From Sisyra terminalis (taxonomy: Eukaryota; Arthropoda; Insecta; Neuroptera; Sisyridae), in the NCBI GenBank assembly GCA_958496175.1, contig OY292277.1:21098282-21162281 (forward strand): DNA of 64,000 bases. Reading direction: 5' to 3'. The first letter of the stretch is position 1; each line of letters begins with the position of its first letter. Under the pieces are notes generated by a model. That model saw nothing but the letters and a program-made list of their open reading frames with translations. It had not been told where the DNA came from and ran no database searches. Position numbers and translations under genes: made by a program. This document shows, piece by piece, positions 24,330 through 35,800 of the stretch.

Positions 24330-27300
24330 TTATGGCCACACTTCACTCTCAATCCAATCTAAGTAAGAGTTGACACGTACATAGACTCCTGGAATGGAAG
24401 TTGCACATCCTATTCCAAATGAAGTAACGCCAACAATTGACCAAACATTCGGGGTGTTCACTTCCAAAATTTGTAAAGGACCACCACTGTCTCCTTGACA
24501 AGCATCGGTTTCTCCAACAATACCTCTAGCACAAAATTGTGAATTCATGATTCCTTGTGGGAGTCGTTTATCAGAGCGACCAGTAACATAAGATGTATTA
24601 CATGCTGGAATATCAACTGCTGTTAAAGACACTTTTAATAAATTGGGGCTAAACTCCGCAGCTGAAAATTGAAAATAAGTATAAGTAACACATTGTTTAA
24701 GTGATGAATATGTTTCTTACTTTCTGTTTCACCCCAACCAGTCACGACTAAGCCCTTTGGGTTGTCTGATTTTTGGTAAAGACATGCTGGATGAACATTT
24801 TTACTAAAATTAACAGTTGACGAAAGTCTCAACAATGCTAAATCATGGTAATGTAGAATACTAAAAATAATTAAACTTTGCTATTACGGTTTCTAAGGAG
24901 ATTTGTTTAAAGTTTCCTTACCTTCGATATTCCGGATGTGGAATTATATTATCAACGGTATAATCTTGATTTTCAGCATTATCGGAATTTCCTTGGAGAT
25001 CAATTTTTCCAAAGCGCACAGTTGTTGGTAATTTATCATCTACCCGATTTACACAATGAGCCGCTGTTAAGACGAATTGGTTGGTAATTAATGTACCTGC
25101 ACATTCAAATCTCAATTGGCCATTGTAGTCGTAACCTAGAGCCCCCTAAAATAAAAAAAAAAAAAAATTAATCTATTTTTTAAAAGCAACAATTTACATT
25201 ATATTTTATTATGTGAGTTTTATATTATCAGATTAAAAGATATCAAAAGGAAGTTACAATAATATTAATTGTTATGCTACGATAGTTTTAAAAAATCCTT
25301 TGTTTTTCTATTATAGCAGATCTGTTTTTATCCTATTGAGATAATGGCGGCACATAATGATAATGGAATCTCTATGACTTTTAAAAAGAAATCAACTGTT
25401 ATATTAATTTCTTTACTGCCACATGAAATGAATAGACTAATAACTTAAAGTAACTATTTTAACATTCGTAGGTTTGAAGAGGTACCCTAATAGTTTTAAT
25501 AGCGGCAAAACCTTGAGCCAATCTATATTTTTAAGAAAATCATATTTTGTGGAAATCACTGATAAATTAATCAATCATGCTTCAAAAAGTTTCAATGCAA
25601 TATATACTGTTGAAAATGTATTATTACGATGATTTGCTTTCAAAAAATGGTATATCCGAATTACTTTTAGTTTCATCATTTTCTTCTGAACTTTTATGAT
25701 GTACTAGGACTTAGAAGACTTAGGCACATGCCCAGAGTGCTCAGTGGGAAAGAAGAGTCTAGATTATATCTTAATGAAATTATATTTTTTATCTAATACG
25801 TCATTTGCCAAATCTATTTGTTACATTTCTCATATTTACAACTGGAATAAAAGTATCAAGGGGTATTTTTGTTTGTCCAATGTTTTTACCTAATTATAAT
25901 GATATCACTTCATACTTCATACAAAAAACAAATCTATGTAATTTTTAAATTTATATTCAATCGCTTGGTGGCATCTGCAACTTCTCTTGAATATACCATA
26001 AATGTATTATTAGAATGAAATCAAACCAATTCAAAAATTGACAAGTTTACTTTACAATTTTATTCGACTTAACTGTTATTTGTGTAGTAGATATTAGACA
26101 GTATAATGTTATTTTGGTATTTTTACATGACTATTTTTACAAACTTTACGAACTGTGAAAAGGATTTTAGATGAACTGTAAAAAGGGTCGTAAACCGTTG
26201 GTTTTGTCTAACTTTCTACCCAGAGATGTTTCATAAAATTGTGAAGATTTGAAAGCAATTTGGTATAAAGGATTGGTATGCAAAAAACAAAGTTGAGTTG
26301 TTTTTCAAAATTTCTGTAGCCTTAATACCGAATCTACAAGTCAAAAATAGTGAAATTCCAGTACTGGATGTGTCAAAGGCTACGTCTGTCTAACTAGAAG
26401 ATAATTAGGGATTAGATATATAGAACATTCGGCAAATATAAAATGTAGAAACGGGTACTTATATATCTGCAGAAGCCAAGTGTTTTAATTACATTAACTG
26501 CCCTCGAGAGCATAGAAATTTTCATACGTATCTAGGACAGTACGTCTTAAGTACAGTTTGAACGTTTCTTGTTCATGTTTATCGTTTACCTTTGTGAAAT
26601 ATATTTCATGAATTAGGCAACTTTATAATTTGTATATTGTTCACACTGTATAAACTTTTGAAAGCCAGGAAACAAAATCTAATTTCGAATCATTGGACAT
26701 TAGGAACACAAAATGTTAGTTTTACACAATCAAATCCTCAAACATGACATGCTAAATCATATTTGTTATATCGTACAACTTAATAACACTGCCTTCTTAG
26801 TGTACCAACATTTATATGATATTCGTACTTTAACGGCAACAAATGTTCATATAATTTTATAAGATTTTCACATTTTTATATTTGCTAACAAGTAAACTCA
26901 TTTTAAAGTGATCTTCACAATAACTGATCATGCATACTCTTTGAAATGAAGTAATAAAATTATTGAAGTCTTAATAAGCTTTAGTGGTTTCAAATCTCAA
27001 TATTTTCTGCATCCTGCATTTTATATAATCTACCGTTTATTATACTTCAACTTCTATTTAAATAAATGTTAATAGTCAATGTTTAAGCCATAAAATGAGT
27101 TTTATTGCAGATTTTTTGCTTGAGGTTTCCCAAGACGTCTATATACATTCTATATGCTAATAGAAATTATACTAGAGTCTGGTATTGAATCGATGACTTC
27201 AACTTTGTCAAGGTGAATTTGAAAGTTGTGATTGATTTTCATTAAATCTAATAAACTTGTAAAAATGAGGAGAAAATTGTTGATCTTTCTATAATTAATC

Positions 27301-28894
27301 AATTTGATATTGTTTTGTTGTAAAACTTAATTTATAGCGGGTTTTTCCACGATTTGATAAAGAATGGCATGATTAAAGAAGAAAGAATCACACATTAAGT
27401 TATTTTATACATTGAATAAAGTAATTATTACAATATCAATTTGAAAATTTAAAAACGAAATTGGATGTTTTGTATTGATAACAATCTCTTACCATGTGTG
27501 GAAATTCACCAAGAGTGGCTTGTTGACCGCCTAAAATGTGGAAATTCAACGCAACCGGAATTTCGTTGCTCAGTTCATCGCAGGCTGAAAATAAATGTTT
27601 TTATTGTAAGAGAAATTCATCTTTAGCAGTTTATGGTAAACAAAATTTTATATAGGTATTAATGTCTCAAATATATTTAGGAATTAATATAAAAAAAAAT
27701 AAGTGAATGGTAGTAACCTTGCCCTCATGGACTTTTCGCTATAAGTTAAGTCCCCCAAATATTTTTACAGAAAACAAATATTTTTATTTTTTCATGAATG
27801 TTATCGTTAATAAATTAAAATATTTAAGCGAAAGTTAAAAGTATTAAATCAGAGATTCCAACGCGTTCACCAATTCTTACCGATTTTACTCTTGCGTCCT
27901 GTTCCTGAAGATGCAGTACTAACTTCTTGTCGTGGTCCATCATCATCTGGTCGGACAGTAGTAGTAGTCGTAGTACTTGTAGTACTTTCGGTTCCAAGTC
28001 GTTCATTGTAAGCAATCGGACAACAAACAATTTCCGTAAATCCTTCAAAGCCACATCGATTGAGTGAATGTTGACCGGTTTTCTTAATCATTTTAAAAGC
28101 TGGAGGACATTTTGAAACTTTTCGACAAACACCCTCGGTAAATGCATTCAATTGGCAAATATCCCCTTCTGTAACAAAAAAACACCGTAAATGAATACCT
28201 TCTTAGCCCAATTAACATTTTTTACTTCCACCAAAAGAAACCAGTTAAAAAGTAAGGAAAAGAACAAAGAACAAGTGGTGCAGTGAAGAAGTGAGAAGAG
28301 TTAAAATAACTCGAATGACTTACCACATAAATGGTTATGATATCGCCAAAAGTTAAACCATCTTGGATGTGCTAATTAAGAAAAATAAACACAAAATCAT
28401 TTGATTAATATTTCAAAAGATTTTTTCATTGAAATTCCTTAAAAATTAATTATTGAAGATTGTAGAGTTAAATATTTGTGTGAATGATTATAAAGAAATA
28501 TTAAAGGGATTGCATGATAATTTTTATACTTGAGAATTTGGCCAAGAACTCAACGACCTTTATTAGTATTAAGTTAAATTTGTATTTAATGTAAACATTA
28601 TAGATAATGGAAAAAACAATTACGTTTAAATTTTGAAAAATTGACCACTTGATTGTTTTCCAATTAACAAAAACCAATGAAGTATTTAATTATGAATATT
28701 AATTGTTACTAAGCGATTATTAATAATTGAGATAAAATGGATGATTGATTATTGTTTGTTATTTGACAAAATTGAACTACAAAATTGGTTTCCTTACCAT
28801 ATTTATCTCCTTCGTAGTCATCAACAGGAAAAGCAGAAATGGCAGTGAAAAATAAGACTGCAATAATGTATTTAATGTGATTTTCCAGCGCCAT
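24330..28894 (-). CDS. CLIP-domain trypsin-like serine protease (Persephone/HP6-like)
   Basis: The exons, in coding order, are 28894-28798, 28168-27881, 27584-27493, 25145-24922, 24860-24721 and 24661-24330. They join in frame into 390 residues. A signal peptide (hydrophobic IIAVLFFTAISA) is followed by a CLIP domain with its six cysteines (ICQ, GVC, KCPP, NRC, VCC), then a Thr/Ser-rich linker and the catalytic chain. The chain starts ILGGQQATLGEFPHM and carries the triad His in LTAAHC, Asp in HDLALL and Ser in GDSGGPL. The residue six before the Ser is Asp (DACQGDSGG), giving trypsin-like specificity for Arg/Lys. The residue before ILGG is His (NFH|ILGG) rather than Arg or Lys. That is the site I recall for Manduca HP6 and is linked to Drosophila Persephone, which act upstream of Toll and melanization; the pathway role here is inference. 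It is secreted to the hemolymph as a zymogen. The ATG at 28894 is preferred because it directly precedes the signal peptide. A possible cassette exon lies in intron 1. Confidence 0.92.
25146..27492 (-). other. Intron 3 of the protease gene (2.3 kb)
   Basis: The - strand donor is ATG|GTAAGA and the acceptor TTTTATTTTAG|GGGGCT, phase 0. The content is AT-rich with no open frame of note and no recognised mobile element. Confidence 0.7.
28324..28371 (-). CDS. Candidate 48-bp cassette exon of the protease
   Basis: Within intron 1 of the protease, the - strand has an acceptor (TTTTTCTTAATTAG) and a strong donor (G|GTAAGT) 48 bases apart. Joined to exon 1 (one leftover base) and to exon 2 (needing one base), the segment is open and keeps frame. 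It adds AHPRWFNFWRYHNHLC between the signal peptide region and the CLIP domain. It adds one cysteine directly before the first CLIP cysteine region. Either it is always included, giving 406 residues, or it is alternatively spliced. The sequence itself cannot decide. Confidence 0.5.
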
Positions 28895-29914
28895 TGTTGT
28901 TTTGAAAGAGGATAGAGTAAATACCACAGTTCACTGAATCAAAGCGTAAAAAAATCACTACACAATATAAAACAATATCAACAGTCTGAACGTATCGAAT
29001 GGTACGAGGGAATGGAAGAAATTTTTGAAAAAAAAATAAGCAATTATTAAAACTCAAGGTGATTCACAGTAGAATATAAATTAGACAACACAGAGACTAA
29101 CAGCGTCGCCAAAAGATCGGTAAAATTCACACCAAAAATTTTGCTCGGCTAAGCAACTAATTGGATGAGATTTTAATGAGAACTGACGACGGAATCAGAA
29201 CCACATTCACGTCGTCGTGGATGCTGCAAAGCACTGTGTTGTTATCTGGTAAGACTTTTTTCTCACTATGTATGCCGGCTACAAAGTTGTCGAACAAATA
29301 ATATGCCATATGTGGAAATCGCTTCAACCTTATATATAAGAACGCCGATCCCTCTACTGCCACCACGATTTCAAATAGTATCATCACATATAATTACCGC
29401 TAAACATTATCAAGACGAGTTCATGACGTATTTCCTCATAAATTATTTTCAGTCGCTTTGAAAATTTTAGGAATAATAAGTAAATCAACGCAAGTTTTAC
29501 CGCATTTATTATCTCTTCTCACTACACAATTATAAAACGTGTCGGTTTGTGGTAAGTCAAGTTATGTCTTATAGGAAGAACGAAAAATGCTACGCATTCG
29601 AACTTAATTGAGAATTTTAAACATTTTTTTTTAGTTCTGAGATTTATGATTCATTTTCTTGGTCATTTACTAATTAGTAATTAGCGTCATTAGTTCCAAG
29701 TTGTAGGTACTTTTGGAAACTTAGGGATATAAAAAAAAATTGACAAAACCAACTTTGATTTTTTGTAACTTTTCTACGTAATTGAATTCGTCCCTGCAGC
29801 ATCGTCTCTCCCTTGTAAGATTCTCCAAATTAGTAGTTCATTTCTCCTTTTCAATTTCCCAGGCTTAGGAAGTGTTGAATGCTTTCTTCCTGGAGAGATT
29901 TTAATTTATTTTTT
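28895..29914. other. Upstream region of the protease gene
   Basis: This region contains no recognisable gene. It includes a TATATAA-containing palindrome near 29331-29342 and a moderately GC-rich block at 29100-29400 that might hold the promoter, but no transcription start can be placed with confidence. Confidence 0.35.
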
Positions 29915-31195
29915 AATGGCGCTGTCCTGGAAAATCTCCCCAAGAGGTTGATTCAAACCAACCAATAAGTCTGCTTCTAAATCTTAAGCAAAGTATATGA
30001 AAAATTATTTCTTAAAAGAATACACCCAATAATACAAGACAAAAAAATCCTACCAGATCACCAATTTGGCTTTAGAAATAGTCACTCAACACTAGAGCAA
30101 ATTCACAGAATCGTTGAAACTATTCGCTATGCCCAGGAAAGAAAACAATACTGTTCTGTGGCTTTTCTGGATGTGGCACAGGCATTTGATAAGGTGTGGC
30201 ATCCCGGACTGTTGTACAAAATCAAAAAACAACTTCCTGAGTATTTTAACATAATCTAGTCCTACTTAGAAAACCGTATTTTTCAAGTCAAATACAAATC
30301 GGAAGAAACGACTCCCAAAAAAATAACAGCTGGGATTCCCCAAGGTAGCGTACTGGGACCTCTGTTGTATTCCCTTTACACAGCCGATATGCCAAATACA
30401 ACAGATGCCTTAGTGGCAACATTTGCTGAAGACACAGCCATCGTAACCGTAGCAGATGAACCCAATGAAGCTTCGTTAAAGCTCCAAAATAACCTGGACA
30501 AAGTAGAAAAATGGGCAAAAAAGTGGAAAATAAAAATAAATAACGCAAAATCTACACACATAATGTTTACATTGCGCAGAAATATATGTCCACCGGTTAC
30601 AATGGAAGGCACAGAACTACCGCAAAAAAGCATGGTAAAATATCTTGGAATGCACTTAGATCAAAAACTTATATGGGCTGTGCAAATCAAAAAACCTTGA
30701 GAACATTTAAATAAAAAATACAAAAAAAATGTACTGGCTAATGGCATCTAATGCACCATTATCAACAGAAAACAAACTTCTTCTGTACAAGGTCATCCTC
30801 AAGCCCATATGGACATATGGGATACAGTTATGGGATACTGTATCCAACTCCAACATTGAAATCCTACAAAGATTCCAATCAAGGACCCTACGACAAATAA
30901 TCGGTGCTCCATGGTATGTAAACAATAAAAAAATACATGAAGATACAGAAATGCCATCTGTAAAGGAGGAAATTCAAAGATTTAATAAAAAATACCTGAC
31001 AAAACTAGACGATCATTCCAACCATCTCGCAATAAACTTATTGGACAACAGTGAGATGATAAGAAGGTTACAAAAATGGAATGTAATAGATTTGCCTGAT
31101 AGATTTTGTAACTAAACAAATAATTCCTATTAAGTTTAACATTGATAAGTATTTTATTACTTCCGAATCACAATCAATTAATGGATAATAATATA
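29915..31195 (+). mobile_element. Broken Jockey-like LINE (reverse transcriptase fragment)
   Basis: This is a 5'-truncated non-LTR retrotransposon. The frame begins near PGKSPQEV and PISLLL, then shifts by one base before SKVYEKLFLKRI. It continues with PDHQFGFRN, the catalytic motif AFLDVAQAFDKVWH and AGIPQGSVLGPLLYS. The thumb/C-terminal part (KPIWTYGIQLWD, IEILQRFQSRTLR) ends at the stop at 31113-31115. The stretch is inactive: a TAG at 30257-30259 interrupts it, a frameshift falls in the A-run near 30721-30728, and the F-A-D-D catalytic box reads FAED. The order of motifs and the C-terminal KPIWTYGIQLW signature fit the Jockey clade. The 3' boundary is approximate. Confidence 0.88.
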
Positions 31196-31225
31196 TATAA
31201 GTCTTTGAGATTCAATTAAATTTCT

Positions 31226-31274
31226 TTATTACGACGCGTTTCGACAGTTTTAAACTGTCATCATCAGGTAATAA
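31226..31274 (-). ncRNA. Hammerhead-ribozyme-like motif of a Penelope-like element
   Basis: Read on the - strand: a stem I half (TTATTAC, 31274-31268), the core CTGATGA (31267-31261), a stem II hairpin with GACAG/CTGTC arms, GAAA (31242-31239), a minimal CGCG step and the cleavage triplet GTC (31235-31233). The partner stem I half GTAATAA (31232-31226) follows and is perfectly complementary over seven pairs. Penelope-like elements are known to carry type I hammerheads with extremely short stem III, thought to work as dimers. The only departure from the textbook core is one extra T between CTGATGA and stem II. It lies just 3' of the Penelope-like endonuclease coding remnant, in the same orientation. 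Cleavage activity is not shown. Confidence 0.6.
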
Positions 31275-31287
31275 TACAGAATAATAA

Positions 31288-31596
31288 TTATTTTGTCAAT
31301 TTTAAACAAATTTCATATAGGTTGTTTGTTTTATATAATTTGTCGTTAAGGATGTTATTTGGATCTAGTTTGTGTGCTTTGTATATTTCATATTCTTCTA
31401 GGGTGTTCATATGTGATCCTTTCTTGCATATATGTAGCGGCTTAAAATTTGTTTCGAAATTTAAGCATTGATGATTTTCGTCATAAAGGTGTTTTGTGAA
31501 ATTTGAAGTTGTTGTTGAAGTAGGTTTCTTGGGTGTATGTTCCTTATATCTGGAAATCTGGAGTGATCTAAAATTGGAGTTTCCTATGTTTTGCAA
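31288..31596 (-). mobile_element. Penelope-like element, GIY-YIG endonuclease C-terminal remnant
   Basis: The - strand frame reads RYKEH, then SNFTKHLYDENH, LHICKKGSHMNTLEEYEIYK and NNILNDKL before a stop at 31290-31288. This is the order of conserved residues (Arg, His, Glu, Asn) in the C-terminal part of the GIY-YIG endonuclease of Penelope-like retroelements. The GIY and YIG segments and the whole reverse transcriptase are missing, so the element is 5'-truncated. Its left (5') edge abuts a LINE fragment of opposite orientation at about 31597. The hammerhead-like motif follows at its 3' side. Confidence 0.75.
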
Positions 31597-31820
31597 TGCA
31601 TTATTACACCTAATAATTCAGGGAAAAATTATAGATAAAAGAAGTGTAAGCAAAAAGACAACTTCCTGGCTGATAAATTTAAGGGTGTGGTTTGGCAAAT
31701 CGTTAACTCAACTTTTCCGGAATGTAGTATATAAAATAGCAATTGTTAATCTACTAGCTAGTAAAAATCGTATCAAAGTCAATGATCGTATCGGCCATGA
31801 CATCTAAAGAAGAAGATGAA
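31597..31820 (+). mobile_element. LINE polyprotein C-terminal fragment
   Basis: The + strand frame reads LIIQGKIIDKRSVSKKTTSWL, then LRVWFGKSLTQLFRNVVYKIAI and a stop at 31805-31807. Insect endonuclease-reverse transcriptases of non-LTR elements end with this pattern (I-Q-G-K-I, K-R-x-x-x-R-R-x-x-S-W-L, then L-F-R-x-A). A GAAGAAGA-type tail follows the stop. It is probably from the same LINE family as the relics at 7035-7250 and 32450-32720, covering the segment just downstream of theirs. Confidence 0.55.
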
Positions 31821-32449
31821 GGAGCTTTGTAAAATTACCTTCAAATATTTGACTATTGCAGGGACTTCTGTTCCATTCCGAACGCTTCTGGTCAAAGGCT
31901 GTTCAAATAGTCAAACAGCAAAGGAATAGAATGAAAGGAAAATAATTTTAAGTGAACTTTTGTTTCTGCAAAGTTTGTCGAAACAGCATTAGTCTTAACT
32001 ATATTAATAGTTAGTCTTAAAAGTAAGTTTTTCTCGACAGCTTATAAGATTTCTTTTTTTTTGGCATTGTTATCCTTTAATATTCCGAAAAAATATTTCC
32101 TTTAATTGATAAATTTTGTTTCACTTAAAAAGCTTTATCGCATCTTACTATATCGTTCAGATGATTTTACTGTATCGACACTTAAGAAATTAAGCTCAAC
32201 GCGACAGATACAACACTACACTACTTAAATAGCCGGTATTTGCCCCTACTACTTTGATTTAACTGGAGAACGGTTGAACACAGAAAGTTCGGTAAAGTAT
32301 TTCGTAAAGTATTTTATGTTAAAAAACATGAATGTTTTTAAGTAATGTATCGATAAGGATCGATGCAGGGTTTCAATGTATTGAATCGAATAAAAAAATC
32401 GGTGTATTTTTCCAAAATACCCCTACTTCTACTACATAAAGAATGAATT

Positions 32450-32720
32450 CTTTTCTTTTCAGAATGTGATCCCTCCAATTAGCTTTTCTTCTTGTCACCA
32501 TATTGATGATAGTTCTTTCTTCATTGACTCTTTTCAACTTTCACCTTTGTGACCAGTTTATTTGATTTTCTCCACTCTTCTTCAGTATCACAAATCAAAA
32601 CTCTTCAGATTCTATCTTTGTTGTTTTCTTAGTCTTTTTAGTCTAGGCCTCCGAACTATAAAATATGACTCTCTACATATAGTATTTTAGTGATTCCTTC
32701 GAAAGTGTAAGCTCTAATTT
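32450..32720 (-). mobile_element. Relic of a LINE reverse transcriptase C-terminal region
   Basis: The - strand gives RVNEERTIINMVTRRKANWRDHILK. This matches the known LINE pattern R-V-x-E-E-R-T-L-x-x-T-I-K-R-R-K-A-N-W-I-G-H-I-L-R, with stops upstream. Its + strand sequence shares the segment CTTTTCAGAATGTGA and further spaced blocks with 7030-7250, so both derive from one family. Confidence 0.55.
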
Positions 32721-32880
32721 TCCAATTTGTCGATCTTTCTTGCTGCTCAACAAATGTTTTCGGCAAATCAAGGTGTTTTTTAATTTCACATATAGTGTTT
32801 TCATCTTGAGAAGGCTTCCTAAATATTTAAATTGAACCTTAGTTGTATGTCCTTCGCGTTTTTGTGAAAGAAATTTAAAG

Positions 32881-35800
32881 GTATGAATTTATTTCGGATT
32901 TTCCCAAACCAAGTTCAAAAGAAAGGGGAAGAGAATTTCCGAATTCTAAGGAATAACCGAAAATTCTGGAAATTTCGAAACGTTTAACTAAACTAATGCT
33001 ATTGAAACATATTTTATGACACCTGTCTGTTGTTAATAGACTCAATAAAAATAATAGCAATTTATTACTAATTACCGAAAGGTAACTTCAGTCTAAATTT
33101 CAGCGACTTGCTAAATATGTAATTAAACTTTGTGTAGCTGATATTTTTCAATTTAAAACAAAGGTATGGTTTTTTAACCTTATATAAAATGAAATAAATA
33201 TACACCTTTATAAAATCAATTTTAAATTGCATTTTTTGGTTCGGTGTTATTTCTTGGTCGGTTTTTAATTTATTCTAATTTTACCCAAATAATAAAGTAA
33301 GTTGGCCACATTTTAGACAAATAACTCACAATAAACACAATTCATTATAGTGTAACCAAATATTTGGTGTGTTTAAGTCAATTTTTTCGGTTTATTTTGC
33401 AAAATAAATAGAGATGTACCAATGAGAATTATCTTTTTCGCTTGAATGATTTAGATATTTACATAATTAAAATAAATTTGCACGGACTTTATCATTTCAG
33501 AATATTAAAATTAAAAGAATAATTAAACTTTTATATTTTTAATTACAATAATAATAGTAAATGGTACTAATACCAATTTCACCTGTTCAATTTGTGTATT
33601 AAATTTAAAATTCTAGGAAAGAAAACAACTCAAATCAAATACGCAAATTCGGCAATGTTGTTTTGTTGGTAATAAAATTCTATTTATAAATATAAAAAAT
33701 ATGAATTTATTAACATTTAAAATCTTTTTTTTATTTCCGAGTTTCAAAAGTAATGGAACTAATTAGTGTATCAATTCACTTAAAACCAGTTTGAAATAAG
33801 TATGTTTAAGTTGTAGGAATCCCCCAAATCTATGTGTTCTGTAGATGATTCAGAGATTTCACATTATTTACATTTTATAATGTATATTACAACCTAACAG
33901 ATATGCATCAAATGATTCGAAGAAACCGACAAAGAATCACACCATTTTTTTTCGTTTGTAATTTACTTTAATCTTCTAAAGTAAAACCTCAATAATATGA
34001 CTAGGAACAATTAAGTTTCTAACTATTAATCAGCAATTTCCTATTAAATAATTTTAATATGAAAATATATTTTTAAAGGTCAAATTAAAATCATTTTCTG
34101 GTAGACTTTTCGAAATGCGATTTTCATTCCATACTACTTATTCATAACATGAAAGAAAAAAAAAACTATTTTAAACTTTAAATTATGTGTAAAGGTACAG
34201 TTGGAAATATCTGGTTCTTTAATATTTTTCTTAATTTTTTCAATAAGATCGTTATCAAAAAAATATTTTTGAACAATTCGTATTTTAAGCAAACCTGTAT
34301 GCGTTATGCTACATGATATTGATGATGGTTTTAAAACCTATTATTTGAAAATGTTAAGGTAGATAGTTTAACCGTATAGAGTAGGGGACGAGAACTTTTC
34401 TGATATGATATGATAAATCATTTTCAACAAAGGTCAAACATAATAACAAATATTGGTAATATATATAAGAAAAAATAACATACCCATTTTTTACTGCAAA
34501 ACTTGTATTATTTGGCTGCTGCAATATTGCAAATAATTTGTTAATATATATTTTTCAGCTACTCAAGAGTCACAGGTAAAATTCTACTAAACTGCAGGTT
34601 ACCAACGCTTTCCATAGGGAAAAGTGATGTAGTTGGGTATCTCTAAATATAATACACACTCCTTACTAAGCTACAAAGGCATTGAAAACTCTATAACAAT
34701 CCCAATCATATTAGTGTTTTGATGAAGTTAAAATTATACATTTTTTTCGTCATAGAAACACAACAATTAAAAGTTGAAATTATATCTGACTAATTGTTAT
34801 ATTTTTTGTGTCATTTTTTAAAATTAATCTATGTACACTGAAACAAAAATATATAAAAACATATTGTAGTCAAATCTTTATAACAAATGGACAAATGATT
34901 TACAAAAAGTAAACTAGATAAACAGAAATAATGTAGCAAAGTTCTAATAAATGTGTTTATAACCAGGTACGTATTTCGATTGCCAAATCATCTCATCAGT
35001 GGTCATCAAGAAATATTAAATATTTTCGTATTTGTTGTGTAACGAGTCACTTATTTTATTACATATTTTACACAATAATTTTAGCGCCATCTTCAAATAA
35101 ATAAGTGAACTCGTAGCAAATACTTGTACCATTTTTCAAACATTCACTTGTACAGAACAATAGTTACGTATCATTAGTTGCATAACTTAAATAAGAAAAA
35201 ATGAATTTACTTCTCTAAAGTCTAAACGGTCTAAACGTAATGAAATTTGAACTTATAATTGATAACTAAATATTAAATTTCGCTTTCAATAGTTTAATGA
35301 TATATCTTTCTTTGTTTTTGAGCAAATAACTACAAAAAATTGTCGACTATACATACCTAAATAATAAATAAATCATTCAGTGCATTATTAATAAATAAGA
35401 GGTGGGAGCGATAAAAATTATAATTGAAAATTGAGTTGCAAATATTGAAAATTTGAGAATTTTAAGAAGTACTAAATGTACTAAATTATAAGAGACTATA
35501 ATAATGCGGTAAAAATCTTGGCTGAGACTTTGCTGAGGTTGCTGAGTCTCTCATAGATATCGCTAAAGTTTGTACAGTTCATTGCTGCAAAATTCAAATT
35601 CGGAGTAGAAAAACGATTATTACACCGATTACACCGTACATTATCGAATTAACATTATTGAAAATCTTCAAAGAATTTTCATTTTCTTTCTATTGACCAT
35701 GGGAGAAGATAAAATAGTAACTCCACAACCATTAATTTTACAATTTTTGAAATAAATGCCAACCATGCCTCAGTGCCATTTCAACTCAGCCTCAAGCTTC

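Noticed and set aside
31496..31807. A single + strand gene of 103 codons
   Set aside because: Its first third is antisense to the Penelope-like remnant and its last two thirds are a LINE tail, so it is a chance fusion of two relics.
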